Translations under genes and position numbers: made by a program
In this document: piece after piece, positions 1 to 5,325 of the stretch
Position numbering within the stretch: position 1 is the first letter of the stretch
How the letters are laid out: the number at the start of each line of letters is the position of its first letter
Source of the DNA: Patescibacteria group bacterium UBA910
GTDB lineage: Bacteria > Patescibacteriota > Minisyncoccia > Phycocordibacterales > DATDWN01
Reading direction: 5' to 3'
Length of the DNA stretch: 9,082 bases
Assembly (NCBI GenBank): GCA_002294445.1
Contig: DBEI01000048.1
Span: 1-9,082, forward strand
Notes under the pieces: model-generated
What the model saw: the letters and a program-made list of their open reading frames with translations, nothing else
Databases searched by the model: none
Told to the model about the DNA's origin: nothing

Positions 1-322
1 TGCAGCCACCCGTAGGTGTATGGTCCGTGTCTCAGTACCATCGGTGAGGGTCACCCTCTCAGGTCCTCTAAGCGTCATAGCCTTGGTAAGCCATTACCTT
101 ACCAACTAGCTGATACTCCGCAGGCCGTTCCTTTAGCGATAAATCTTTACTCCGAAGAGACTATCAAGTATTAGCTAATCTTTCGACTAGTTATTCCTGA
201 CTAAAGGGTACGTACCAACGTGTTACTACCTCGTTCGCCGCTCCCCTTGCGGGGCGCTCGACTTGCATGCCTTATCCACGCCGCCAGCGTTCATCCTGAG
301 CTAGGATCAAACTCTTGGTAAA
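1..322 (-). rRNA. rrs: 16S ribosomal RNA, 5' part (runs off the left edge)
   Basis: Small-subunit rRNA, 5' domain only. Read on the minus strand, the 27F-type sequence begins at 315 and the conserved stretch around E. coli position 338-355 lies at 19-2. The mature 5' end is placed about 7 bases before the 27F site, by analogy with E. coli. From the 27F site to the window edge is about 315 bases, against about 349 in E. coli, so the 5' domain is shortened. The V1 hairpin is cut down to a CCCC/GGGG stem capped by a GCAA tetraloop. Positions equivalent to E. coli 340 and 349 are swapped from U-A to A-U, a compensatory change in helix 14 that supports a real, folded rRNA. These traits fit Patescibacteria. 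The rest of the gene lies beyond position 1. Confidence 0.97.
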
Positions 323-584
323 AAGTTTAAAACTTTCTCGAGAGAACGGAACAAAATAAAGGATAGTAAAACTAATCTCTATTTTCTGGTTTGTGCTGTT
401 TATGATTGTTGAATTGTAAAAATCGTAGTGTTGAAAGTATTCACTACTATCCGAAATTAAAAGAAATTTGAGAACTTGCATTCTCATTCATTGGTGGCCT
501 TTGATCTAAATCACAGACCACCAGTCTTCTTAATTCAATATTGAAATGTCAACGAACTCTTCATTTGTGCTCTTTTTCAAGCAC
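323..584 (-). other. Transcribed leader of the rRNA operon
   Basis: This is the stretch between the predicted rRNA start (near 584) and mature 16S. No gene is seen in it. It holds several hairpins: GTGCT/AGCAC at 567-584, which would form at the very 5' end of the transcript; an imperfect TGGTGG/CCACCA hairpin at 492-523 with an inner 4-bp stem; TGAGAA/TTCTCA at 469-486; and GTAGTG/CACTAC at 425-447. Such structures are usual in precursor rRNA as processing or antitermination elements. I could not fix a boxA motif. The 3' partner of any RNase III processing stem is outside the window. Confidence 0.6.
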
Positions 585-590
585 CCATAC

Positions 591-618
591 AGTATAGCCA
601 TATTTCAAAGGAAGTCAA
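591..618 (-). promoter_or_regulatory. rRNA operon promoter
   Basis: On the minus strand, a -35 of TTGACT (618-613) is followed after 16 bases by a -10 of TATACT (596-591). This predicts a start near 584, at the first base of the GTGCT/AGCAC hairpin. The stretch just upstream of the -35 is A-rich, as in an UP element. It is the only good sigma-70-type promoter found upstream of 16S. A second TTGACA at 552-547 has no -10 at the right distance. Confidence 0.75.
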
Positions 619-630
619 GTCTGTTTTCCA

Positions 631-654
631 CCCTAAAAACATGGGTTTTTCGGG
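631..654. other. Hairpin between the divergent rRNA and 727 promoters
   Basis: AAAAAC (635-640) pairs with GTTTTT (645-650) around a 4-base loop. The stem is continued by CCC/GGG after one mismatch. It sits between the rRNA promoter and the promoter of the gene at 727. The shape is terminator-like, but no gene ends nearby. It may insulate the two divergent units, or be a structured protein-binding site. Its function is not known. Confidence 0.4.
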
Positions 655-678
655 GTTATACGAGAGAAACCAAATATA

Positions 679-717
679 TTGACAAATGTTTAATATAATT
701 TATATTTTTGATAGGAG
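679..717 (+). promoter_or_regulatory. Promoter and Shine-Dalgarno site of the 727 gene
   Basis: A consensus -35 TTGACA (679-684) is followed after 16 bases by TATATT (701-706), which gives a predicted start near 713. AGGAG lies at 713-717, 9 bases before the ATG at 727, so the mRNA would begin almost at the ribosome binding site. A better-looking TATAAT at 694-699 is only 9 bases from the -35 and could serve only with another, weaker -35. The exact -10 is therefore uncertain. Confidence 0.55.
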
Positions 718-726
718 AAAATTCAA

Positions 727-1029
727 ATGCTAGTAAAAATATGGTTTACCTTTTTCTTTGTCTTATTGTTCGCTGGGATTGAATATATTGGTGTCCAAAG
801 ATACTCAATGGAGGTGACAGCCGTTTTACGACCGGCAGATGGAAAAGATGGCCACCAATGGTGCACCATCGAAATCAATAACAACAAGACTGGGGCTCTG
901 GAAGACCTTCACAAGGTTTCTTGTAGTGAAAATAAGGGGTTTAGCAACCACCAAGCCGGTATAATGTGGTACGGTTACGGCCGCATCACCAGCCGTAAAT
1001 ACAAAGATTTCTGGTGGAAAAAACACTAA
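727..1029 (+). CDS. Small membrane-anchored protein of unknown function (100 aa)
   Basis: I do not recognise this protein. It begins with one hydrophobic segment (about residues 3-23) after a single lysine, and is either an uncleaved signal anchor or a signal peptide. About 75 mostly polar residues follow and would lie outside the membrane. They include two cysteines (C46 and C66) that could form a disulfide, and a C-terminal end rich in aromatic and basic residues (KYKDFWWKKH). The ATG is supported by AGGAG 9 bases upstream and a promoter just before it. The stop is followed 12 bases later by a GC-rich hairpin with a T-run, so it is a single-gene unit divergent from 16S rRNA. A real small gene is likely from these signals. 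The product may be a lineage-specific envelope protein; that is inference. Confidence 0.75.
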   Translation: MLVKIWFTFFFVLLFAGIEYIGVQRYSMEVTAVLRPADGKDGHQWCTIEINNNKTGALEDLHKVSCSENKGFSNHQAGIMWYGYGRITSRKYKDFWWKKH

Positions 1030-1041
1030 ATCTTCCACCCA

Positions 1042-1073
1042 CCCCGCCGGCACAACCGGCGGGGGTAGTTTTT
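1042..1073 (+). terminator. Rho-independent terminator of the 727 gene
   Basis: A perfect 9-bp GC-rich stem (CCCCGCCGG at 1042-1050, CCGGCGGGG at 1056-1064) with loop CACAA is followed by GTAG and a run of T. The T-run exists only in the plus direction, so it serves the upstream plus-strand gene. Confidence 0.85.
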
Positions 1074-1087
1074 ATATATAAAAATAC

Positions 1088-1109
1088 AAAACCCGCTTCG
1101 ACGGGCTTT
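1088..1109 (-). terminator. Second hairpin downstream of secF
   Basis: On the minus strand AAAGCCCG pairs with CGGGTTTT around a 6-base loop. The stem has 8 pairs including one G-U wobble that is a mismatch on the other strand, so it favours minus-strand RNA. It lies after the 1116-1139 hairpin when read from secF, probably as a backup terminator. Confidence 0.5.
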
Positions 1110-1115
1110 GTCAAC

Positions 1116-1139
1116 AAAAAACCGGTTGTCCGGTTTTTT
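1116..1139 (-). terminator. Bidirectional terminator, main terminator of secDF
   Basis: A perfect 10-bp stem, AAAAAACCGG (1116-1125) with CCGGTTTTTT (1130-1139), closes a 4-base loop. The A and T tracts make it work in both directions. It begins 15 bases after the secF stop and also blocks read-through from the convergent 727 gene. Confidence 0.85.
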
Positions 1140-1154
1140 AACATACAGAGATTT

Positions 1155-2063
1155 TTATTTATTTTTTCGAAATCCTTCAAGGGTAACCAACAATGGTGAT
1201 GCAATAAAGATAGATGAATATGTTCCCACTACAATACCTGCCAAAAGAATGAAAGCGAAGTTTTGTGTAGCAGCCCCACCAATGAAGTACAGTGCAACAA
1301 GCATGATTGCGGTTGTAAGTGATGTGTTAATGGATCGAGCCATTGTTTCTGTTACCGATGCACCAACTGACTGTTCAAATGAAAGGCCATTTTTCACATT
1401 ACTATTTTTGAGTACATTTTCTCGCACTCGATCAAACACCACAATCGTATCATGCACAGAATACCCAAGAATCGCAAGAAGCGCTGACACAAACAACAAA
1501 TCAATTTCTGCACCTGTGTATTGTGACCAGAGCACATACACACCTGTTGGAATAATCACATCATGTGCAAGTGCAGCAATAGTGGCGATACCATAATTTA
1601 ATGGATTTCTTACTTTTCGGAATGCAAAGAGGATAAAGAGAATGATACAGAAGAGCACCACTGCAATCGCTACATATGCTTTTGAACGAAGTTCATCTCC
1701 CACAATAGGACCAATTGAGTTAAACTTCTCTACCATCACCGGGTTAGCACCTGAAGATGTAAGAGCTCGGATTACTCCATTTTTTTCTTCCTGAGAAAGC
1801 TCTCGCATTTTCATGACATACCCTTTCTCTCCTCGTGGAGAAACAAGTACATTTGAAAGACCAACATCAGAGAGAATAGTTTTAACCTGCTCGAGTGTTG
1901 GTGTGACTGAACCTTCTACGTCCACATATGTGACTTCAAGAATCGATCCTCCTTTAAAATCAATTCCGTAGTTGAGCCCATATTTTGCGATCACCCCGAA
2001 AGATCCTGCGATAAGGATGATTGAGATGATGAAAAATATAATTCTTTTTTTAACGATAAACAT
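1155..2063 (-). CDS. secF: Protein translocase subunit SecF
   Basis: SecF is the membrane partner of SecD. Together they use the proton gradient to help SecYEG complete export of proteins across the inner membrane. The 302 residues match the usual SecF length. The N-terminal segment (8-26) leads into the family signature GIDFKGGS (33-40), then a small periplasmic domain, then five membrane segments. The fourth-helix motif YSVHDTIVVFDRVRE lies at 201-215 with D205 and D211, the charged residues typical of the family. The C-terminal helices (about 245-295) are intact. The gene follows secD after 29 bases in one operon. No Shine-Dalgarno sequence lies before the ATG. Two hairpins follow the stop. 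Confidence 0.97.
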   Translation of the reverse strand: MFIVKKRIIFFIISIILIAGSFGVIAKYGLNYGIDFKGGSILEVTYVDVEGSVTPTLEQVKTILSDVGLSNVLVSPRGEKGYVMKMRELSQEEKNGVIRALTSSGANPVMVEKFNSIGPIVGDELRSKAYVAIAVVLFCIILFILFAFRKVRNPLNYGIATIAALAHDVIIPTGVYVLWSQYTGAEIDLLFVSALLAILGYSVHDTIVVFDRVRENVLKNSNVKNGLSFEQSVGASVTETMARSINTSLTTAIMLVALYFIGGAATQNFAFILLAGIVVGTYSSIFIASPLLVTLEGFRKNK

Positions 2064-2092
2064 GATAGTGAGTATTAATGTTAAATATGATC

Positions 2093-3439
2093 TTACCGTA
2101 TATGCAATCCATTACTAAAGAGAAATCGTTTGAAAGCTGAATCTGTCTTTGGACTGATTGCAGTGAGAAATGTTCGTGACACAGTGATTGCAGTAAACAT
2201 TGATACAAGCACTCCAATACCAAACGTGAGCGCAAATCCTTTCACCGCAGATGTTCCGAGCCAAAAGAGCACGAGCGCAGTGATCATCGATGAGATGTTT
2301 GAATCACGAATTGAAAGCCATGCTCGTGAGAACCCGAGAGACATCGCATCACTAATCGTATTTCCTTTTTTAAGCTCTTCTTTGAATCGCTCAAAGATAA
2401 GTACGTTTGCATCCACTGCCATACCAATAGAGAGAATAAACCCTGCAATACCTGCAGCGGTGAGTGTTACCGGAATAAACTTAAAGAGTACGAGAGATAC
2501 AACTGCATACATCAACAAAGAAACAACTGATACAAACCCTGGGAGTCGGTAGTAGAGCACGAGAAAGAGTGCAAGTATGAGGAAGCCCACAACACCAGCT
2601 TTTACTCCGGCTTGCTGTGCATTCACACCAAGTGATGGTCCCACTGTCTGAGTAGATAGAAGTTCAATTGGCACAGGAAGCGCTCCGTAATTTAAATTAC
2701 GCACAAGCGCCTTTGCTTCATCTCGTGTAAATGAACCTGAGATAACCGCTTTTCCATCAGTAATTTCATCATTAATCACAGGAGTAGAAATCGGTGCACC
2801 GTCAAGAAAGATAGCGAGCACCTGCCCTTTATTTTCTCGAGTCACTTTTGCAAACAATTCTTTTCCTTCTGCGTTAAATGAAAGACCCACTGTTGGTTTA
2901 CCTGCAATACCTTGATTAGACTGAGTAAACTCAAGTGTCGCTTTTGAAAGAAGTGCTCCCGTAATACCTGTCGGCATAAATACCTCATCAACTGATTTTG
3001 TTTTCAGCTCTGCTTCAGAAAGTCCTTTTGCTTCTGGTCGTACAAGCATGAATTCAAGTCGTGGAGTTTCTCCAAGCATTTTAATAGCCTGTTCAACATC
3101 AGCAACACCAGGAAGCTCAACCATAAGTCGCTGATCCTTTTGTCCAGAAATCAATCCTGCTTCTTCCACCTGCACCACAGGTTCTGACACGCCAAACACA
3201 TTAACTCGTCGTTCGATTACGTCACGAAGAGATGACATTGCCCCAGAGATTTCAGACTCTGGAATACGAGACACATCTGCTCGATAGACGAGCTCTGTTC
3301 CACCGTTGAGGTCAAGACCAAGGGTAAATTTATACTTTGCAAAACGTGACTGCGGATTTGCCTGCGAGTCATATACAAAAAAACCGAGTACTGCAATTAT
3401 AATAATAAGAAATACAGACCAAACGCGATATTTAAACAT
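2093..3439 (-). CDS. secD: Protein translocase subunit SecD
   Basis: SecD is the larger half of the SecDF export motor. The 448 residues show a first membrane helix (6-24), then LGLDLNGG at 40-47, which marks the SecD entry to the periplasmic P1 region, and the head and base domains up to about 270. Five more helices follow from about 278 to 428. The fourth-helix motif GMAVDANVLIFERF is at 339-352 with D343, the residue expected in proton transport. The protein is shorter than E. coli SecD (about 615 residues) because the periplasmic part is compact, as in many small genomes. The ATG at 3439 is supported because the first helix begins right there and a -10 box lies only 9 bases upstream. There is no Shine-Dalgarno site. 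It is first in the secD-secF unit. Confidence 0.97.
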   Translation of the reverse strand: MFKYRVWSVFLIIIIAVLGFFVYDSQANPQSRFAKYKFTLGLDLNGGTELVYRADVSRIPESEISGAMSSLRDVIERRVNVFGVSEPVVQVEEAGLISGQKDQRLMVELPGVADVEQAIKMLGETPRLEFMLVRPEAKGLSEAELKTKSVDEVFMPTGITGALLSKATLEFTQSNQGIAGKPTVGLSFNAEGKELFAKVTRENKGQVLAIFLDGAPISTPVINDEITDGKAVISGSFTRDEAKALVRNLNYGALPVPIELLSTQTVGPSLGVNAQQAGVKAGVVGFLILALFLVLYYRLPGFVSVVSLLMYAVVSLVLFKFIPVTLTAAGIAGFILSIGMAVDANVLIFERFKEELKKGNTISDAMSLGFSRAWLSIRDSNISSMITALVLFWLGTSAVKGFALTFGIGVLVSMFTAITVSRTFLTAISPKTDSAFKRFLFSNGLHIR

Positions 3440-3448
3440 ATGGGGCTT

Positions 3449-3476
3449 ATTATAGGGATTTTGAGCTCAAATGCAA
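3449..3476 (-). promoter_or_regulatory. secDF promoter with a palindrome in the spacer
   Basis: On the minus strand, TTGCAT (3476-3471) is followed after 16 bases by a perfect TATAAT (3454-3449). The predicted start is near 3442, three bases before the secD ATG, so the mRNA would be almost leaderless. The spacer contains a perfect 12-bp palindrome (TTTGAGCTCAAA, 3460-3471) that touches the -35. It could be an operator. Confidence 0.7.
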
Positions 3477-3529
3477 CTTGATCTGAAAACAAAATCTCTT
3501 ACTCAGCAAGACTTTCCTTGGACACGTAT

Positions 3530-3646
3530 AAATCGTTGGTACGATTTTACTATGCTCGTCGTTCAAGAGAATAATGTCGGATTACCTCCTTATTCTCTAA
3601 ACTCCTGTGCAATGCCCCAGAAAAATCTCGCTTCAACGAGGTTTTT
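3530..3646 (+). ncRNA. Possible small RNA with an anti-Shine-Dalgarno loop
   Basis: Three hairpins follow one another on the plus strand. The first has an AAATCG/CGATTT stem (3530-3547). The second is a perfect 9-bp stem (3566-3574 with 3590-3598) with a 15-base loop that carries ACCTCC. The third is a terminator hairpin (3621-3646). The stretch 3579-3592 equals the canonical bacterial 16S 3' tail, GGATCACCTCCTTA, at 13 of 14 positions. Such a loop could pair with Shine-Dalgarno sequences, as CU-rich regulatory RNAs do. Possible -10 boxes are TATAAA (3527-3532) and TACTAT (3548-3553), but neither has a convincing -35. No protein family is recognisable here. The RNA itself is inference; the hairpins are seen directly. 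Confidence 0.3.
3621..3646 (+). terminator. Hairpin terminator upstream of secD
   Basis: AAAAATCTCG (3621-3630) pairs with CGAGGTTTTT (3637-3646) around a 6-base loop. The single U-G pair is a wobble in plus-strand RNA but an A-C mismatch in minus-strand RNA, so the plus direction is favoured. No plus-strand protein gene lies upstream, which is the main reason to suspect a small RNA. It may also act as a backup stop for minus-strand transcription toward secD. Confidence 0.65.
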
Positions 3647-3670
3647 ACTGCCGATTTGGCACACAAGGAA

Positions 3671-3703
3671 AAAGGCTGGTCATGTGTCACACAACCAGCC
3701 TTT
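3671..3703 (-). terminator. Terminator of the 52-codon gene
   Basis: A perfect 10-bp stem, AAAGGCTGGT (3671-3680) with ACCAGCCTTT (3694-3703), encloses a further TGTG/CACA stem. On the minus strand it ends in a run of five T. It begins 21 bases after the stop of the small gene at 3725 and closes its unit. Confidence 0.85.
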
Positions 3704-3724
3704 GTTCTAATCCGAATCCAAGAC

Positions 3725-3883
3725 TTATCCTTCCAAATCCGGATCCGCGTCGACCTTAGACAGAATCTTTTTTGCCACCCCAAGGGCTTTGGAGATTGCA
3801 TGGTCATCTGCCTCATAAGCCGAACCAGTAGTGCCATTTAGCAAAATTGCTGTAAGTAAAGCTGCGAATGCCTTTTGATTCAT
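3725..3883 (-). CDS. Short secreted peptide precursor with an amphipathic basic core (52 aa)
   Basis: I know no family for this. The ATG at 3883 has AGGAG five bases upstream and a consensus promoter ending 17 bases before it; the stop is followed by a strong terminator. It is thus a complete single-gene unit. The product begins with a signal-peptide-like segment: K4, a hydrophobic run from A5 to L15, then NGTTGSA with a plausible signal peptidase I cut after A22. The predicted mature part is about 30 residues: an acidic start (YEADD), a core AISKALGVAKKILSKV (29-44), and an acidic tail (DADPDLEG). In a helix the core puts I30, L34, A37, L41 and V44 on one face and K32, K38, K39 and K43 elsewhere, as in membrane-active peptides. 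Bacteriocin, signal or envelope peptide are all open. Codons GCG, CCG and GTC-GAC are GC-richer than those of the neighbours. Confidence 0.75.
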   Translation of the reverse strand: MNQKAFAALLTAILLNGTTGSAYEADDHAISKALGVAKKILSKVDADPDLEG

Positions 3884-3900
3884 AGGTTCTCCTAAATACA

Positions 3901-3929
3901 ATAATACATTGTATAATTTACTTTGTCAA
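3901..3929 (-). promoter_or_regulatory. Consensus promoter of the 52-codon gene
   Basis: On the minus strand a perfect TTGACA (3929-3924) is followed after exactly 17 bases by TATTAT (3906-3901), the closest fit to the sigma-70 consensus in the window. The predicted start, near 3894, is one base before AGGAG (3893-3889). The TGA inside the -35 is the stop codon of the upstream sugar transferase gene, so promoter and gene end overlap. Confidence 0.85.
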
Positions 3930-5281
3930 ACGCCACTTCGCGAAAGAAGTGTTTTTACCGTCTTAAGAGCAATTTTGATATCAAGCCAGAATGAACGGTT
4001 TTTGATATAGAAGAGGTCGTAAGAAAGCTTTGCTTTTGTCTGGTCATAGTCAGTCCCAAACTTTGGCGGGTCTTTTTGATAGAGCTGTGCCCACCCTGAA
4101 AGTCCCGGTTTGATCAAATGACGAACGTTGTAAAAACTAATTTCTTTTTCATACAGCTTAACGAGGTTTGGAAGCTCAGGCCTTGGACCAATCAAAGAAA
4201 TATCTCCAAAGAATACGTTCCATAGTTGTGGAAGCTCGTCGATACGTGTTGCTCGCAATATGCGTCCCACTCGTGTCACCTTCATCTTGCGTTCAGTACC
4301 CACTCCTTCCCCACTATCATCCACCGACATTGTACGAAACTTTATGATACGTACAAGCTTGTTGTTGTGCCCCACTCGCTCCTGAAAAATGAAATATTTC
4401 CCCGCATCATCAAGCTTGATAGCAACCATGACAAAGGGATACACAACAAGTGAAATAAGTCCAAGTATAAAAGAAAGAACCACATCAAACACTCGCTTCA
4501 AAAAATCATATGTAAATTTTGGTGAAACAGAAATATTTTCGAGAAACCAACTGTAGGTAACCAGTGATAACGGAATACGGTTGAATACATCCTCATATAT
4601 TTTATGCGAATCGATAAATCGAACCTTTGAATACATGAGGTTATAAAGATGAGGTAGGAGCGGACGCACTTTGTCATTTGAAAACTCAATCGCGACAAGC
4701 TTCACATCATTTTTATAAATCACCTGCACAATATCTTCTTGCACATTTACGTCAGCCACATCATTTACATCAATCGACGATACAAACTCCACCGCATATC
4801 TCCCTTTATGATTTACTTCTTCAAACAACTCTTTCATCTCAGTTCCTGAGCCGATCAACAATGCTCTCTCCTTGATACCAGAACCAAACACTTTAACTCC
4901 ATACACTCTCCAGAATACACCAAGGATAAATGACACAACCACAAAAATAAGGAGGATTGTTTTTGGAGTGATGCCAAACTGAGGAAATGCGTAGAAAAAC
5001 ACAACCGCTATAACCGAGTTTACGATCTGTGCATTAAAAATAACACTCGGAAGCTGTGAAGTAATGATAAGCGTATGCTTTTCGTAAAGTCCTGCAATAT
5101 AGTAGACCACATACCACAGAGCAAACAAGATGCTAAATGGCACAAGGTGGATTGTATACAATTCAAGCCCCGGCACTTCACCTCCTGCCCGTAAAAAGAG
5201 TGCGAACCACAAAGATAGGAAATAGAAAAAAGCATCACCAACAAAAAGAAGTACCGCCTCTTTTTTGTTTGAAATAGTCAT
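3926..5281 (-). CDS. Polyprenyl-phosphate sugar-1-phosphate transferase (WcaJ/PglC-like)
   Basis: This enzyme moves a sugar-1-phosphate from a nucleotide sugar to undecaprenyl phosphate, the first membrane step of a surface glycan. The 451 residues have the long WcaJ-type form: four N-terminal membrane helices (about 10-32, 43-65, 83-101, 106-124), a nucleotide-binding-like cytoplasmic domain (about 136-225, LLIGSGTEM near 141), then a reentrant membrane helix (about 264-289) and the bacterial sugar transferase domain. Family motifs are intact: KFRTM (314-318), the catalytic Asp-Glu pair D348-E349 in DELPQLWNV, GDISLIGPRPE (359-369) and RHLIKPGLSGWAQ (387-399). The sugar cannot be read from the sequence. 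The ATG has no Shine-Dalgarno site. It diverges from a glycosyltransferase that probably acts next in the pathway. Confidence 0.93.
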   Translation of the reverse strand: MTISNKKEAVLLFVGDAFFYFLSLWFALFLRAGGEVPGLELYTIHLVPFSILFALWYVVYYIAGLYEKHTLIITSQLPSVIFNAQIVNSVIAVVFFYAFPQFGITPKTILLIFVVVSFILGVFWRVYGVKVFGSGIKERALLIGSGTEMKELFEEVNHKGRYAVEFVSSIDVNDVADVNVQEDIVQVIYKNDVKLVAIEFSNDKVRPLLPHLYNLMYSKVRFIDSHKIYEDVFNRIPLSLVTYSWFLENISVSPKFTYDFLKRVFDVVLSFILGLISLVVYPFVMVAIKLDDAGKYFIFQERVGHNNKLVRIIKFRTMSVDDSGEGVGTERKMKVTRVGRILRATRIDELPQLWNVFFGDISLIGPRPELPNLVKLYEKEISFYNVRHLIKPGLSGWAQLYQKDPPKFGTDYDQTKAKLSYDLFYIKNRSFWLDIKIALKTVKTLLSRSGV

Positions 5282-5296
5282 AATGTGTGTAGTCGT

Positions 5297-5325
5297 ATTT
5301 TATGGTAAAATCGACATACATGCAA
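5297..5325 (-). promoter_or_regulatory. Promoter of the sugar transferase gene, half of a symmetric divergent pair
   Basis: On the minus strand TTGCAT (5325-5320) is followed after 17 bases by TAAAAT (5302-5297). The start is predicted near 5290, giving a 9-base leader with no ribosome binding site. The -35 hexamer TTGCAT is the same as at secD. It overlaps the start codon of the divergent glycosyltransferase gene. Confidence 0.65.
5303..5311 (+). promoter_or_regulatory. Extended -10 promoter of the GT4 gene
   Basis: TGG followed by TAAAAT (5306-5311) forms an extended -10, which can work without a good -35; the expected -35 position (near 5283-5288) is indeed poor. The predicted start is 5318, two bases before the ATG at 5320. 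The -10 is the mirror image of the minus-strand -10 next to it: ATTTTA, TGG, TAAAAT. Confidence 0.6.

Noticed and set aside
272..487. 71-codon minus-strand frame across the 16S 5' end
   Set aside because: It overlaps mature 16S rRNA and its leader, and its sequence is explained by the rRNA precursor.
534..552. TTGACA with a 12-bp palindrome (TTCAATATTGAA) as a second rRNA promoter
   Set aside because: No -10 hexamer lies 15-19 bases downstream on the minus strand. The palindrome is AT-rich and may be chance.
1108..1596. Plus-strand frame of 162 codons opposite secF
   Set aside because: It is a shadow of the clear secF coding sequence, without family motifs or a ribosome binding site.
3471..3710. 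79-codon plus-strand frame
   Set aside because: It has no Shine-Dalgarno site, starts in the secD promoter and reads through hairpins 3530-3646. The composition is not protein-like.
3741..3754. GGATCC and GTCGAC almost side by side, like a cloning-vector polylinker
   Set aside because: They are in-frame codons of the 52-codon gene with native promoter and terminator around them; no other vector sequence is present.
3550..3837. 95-codon minus-strand frame
   Set aside because: It starts inside the 52-codon gene in another frame, lacks a ribosome binding site and runs through two terminator hairpins.
3926..3928. UGA read as glycine (Gracilibacteria/SR1 code)
   Set aside because: TGA ends the sugar transferase at the expected family length, and no in-frame TGA occurs in the other genes.
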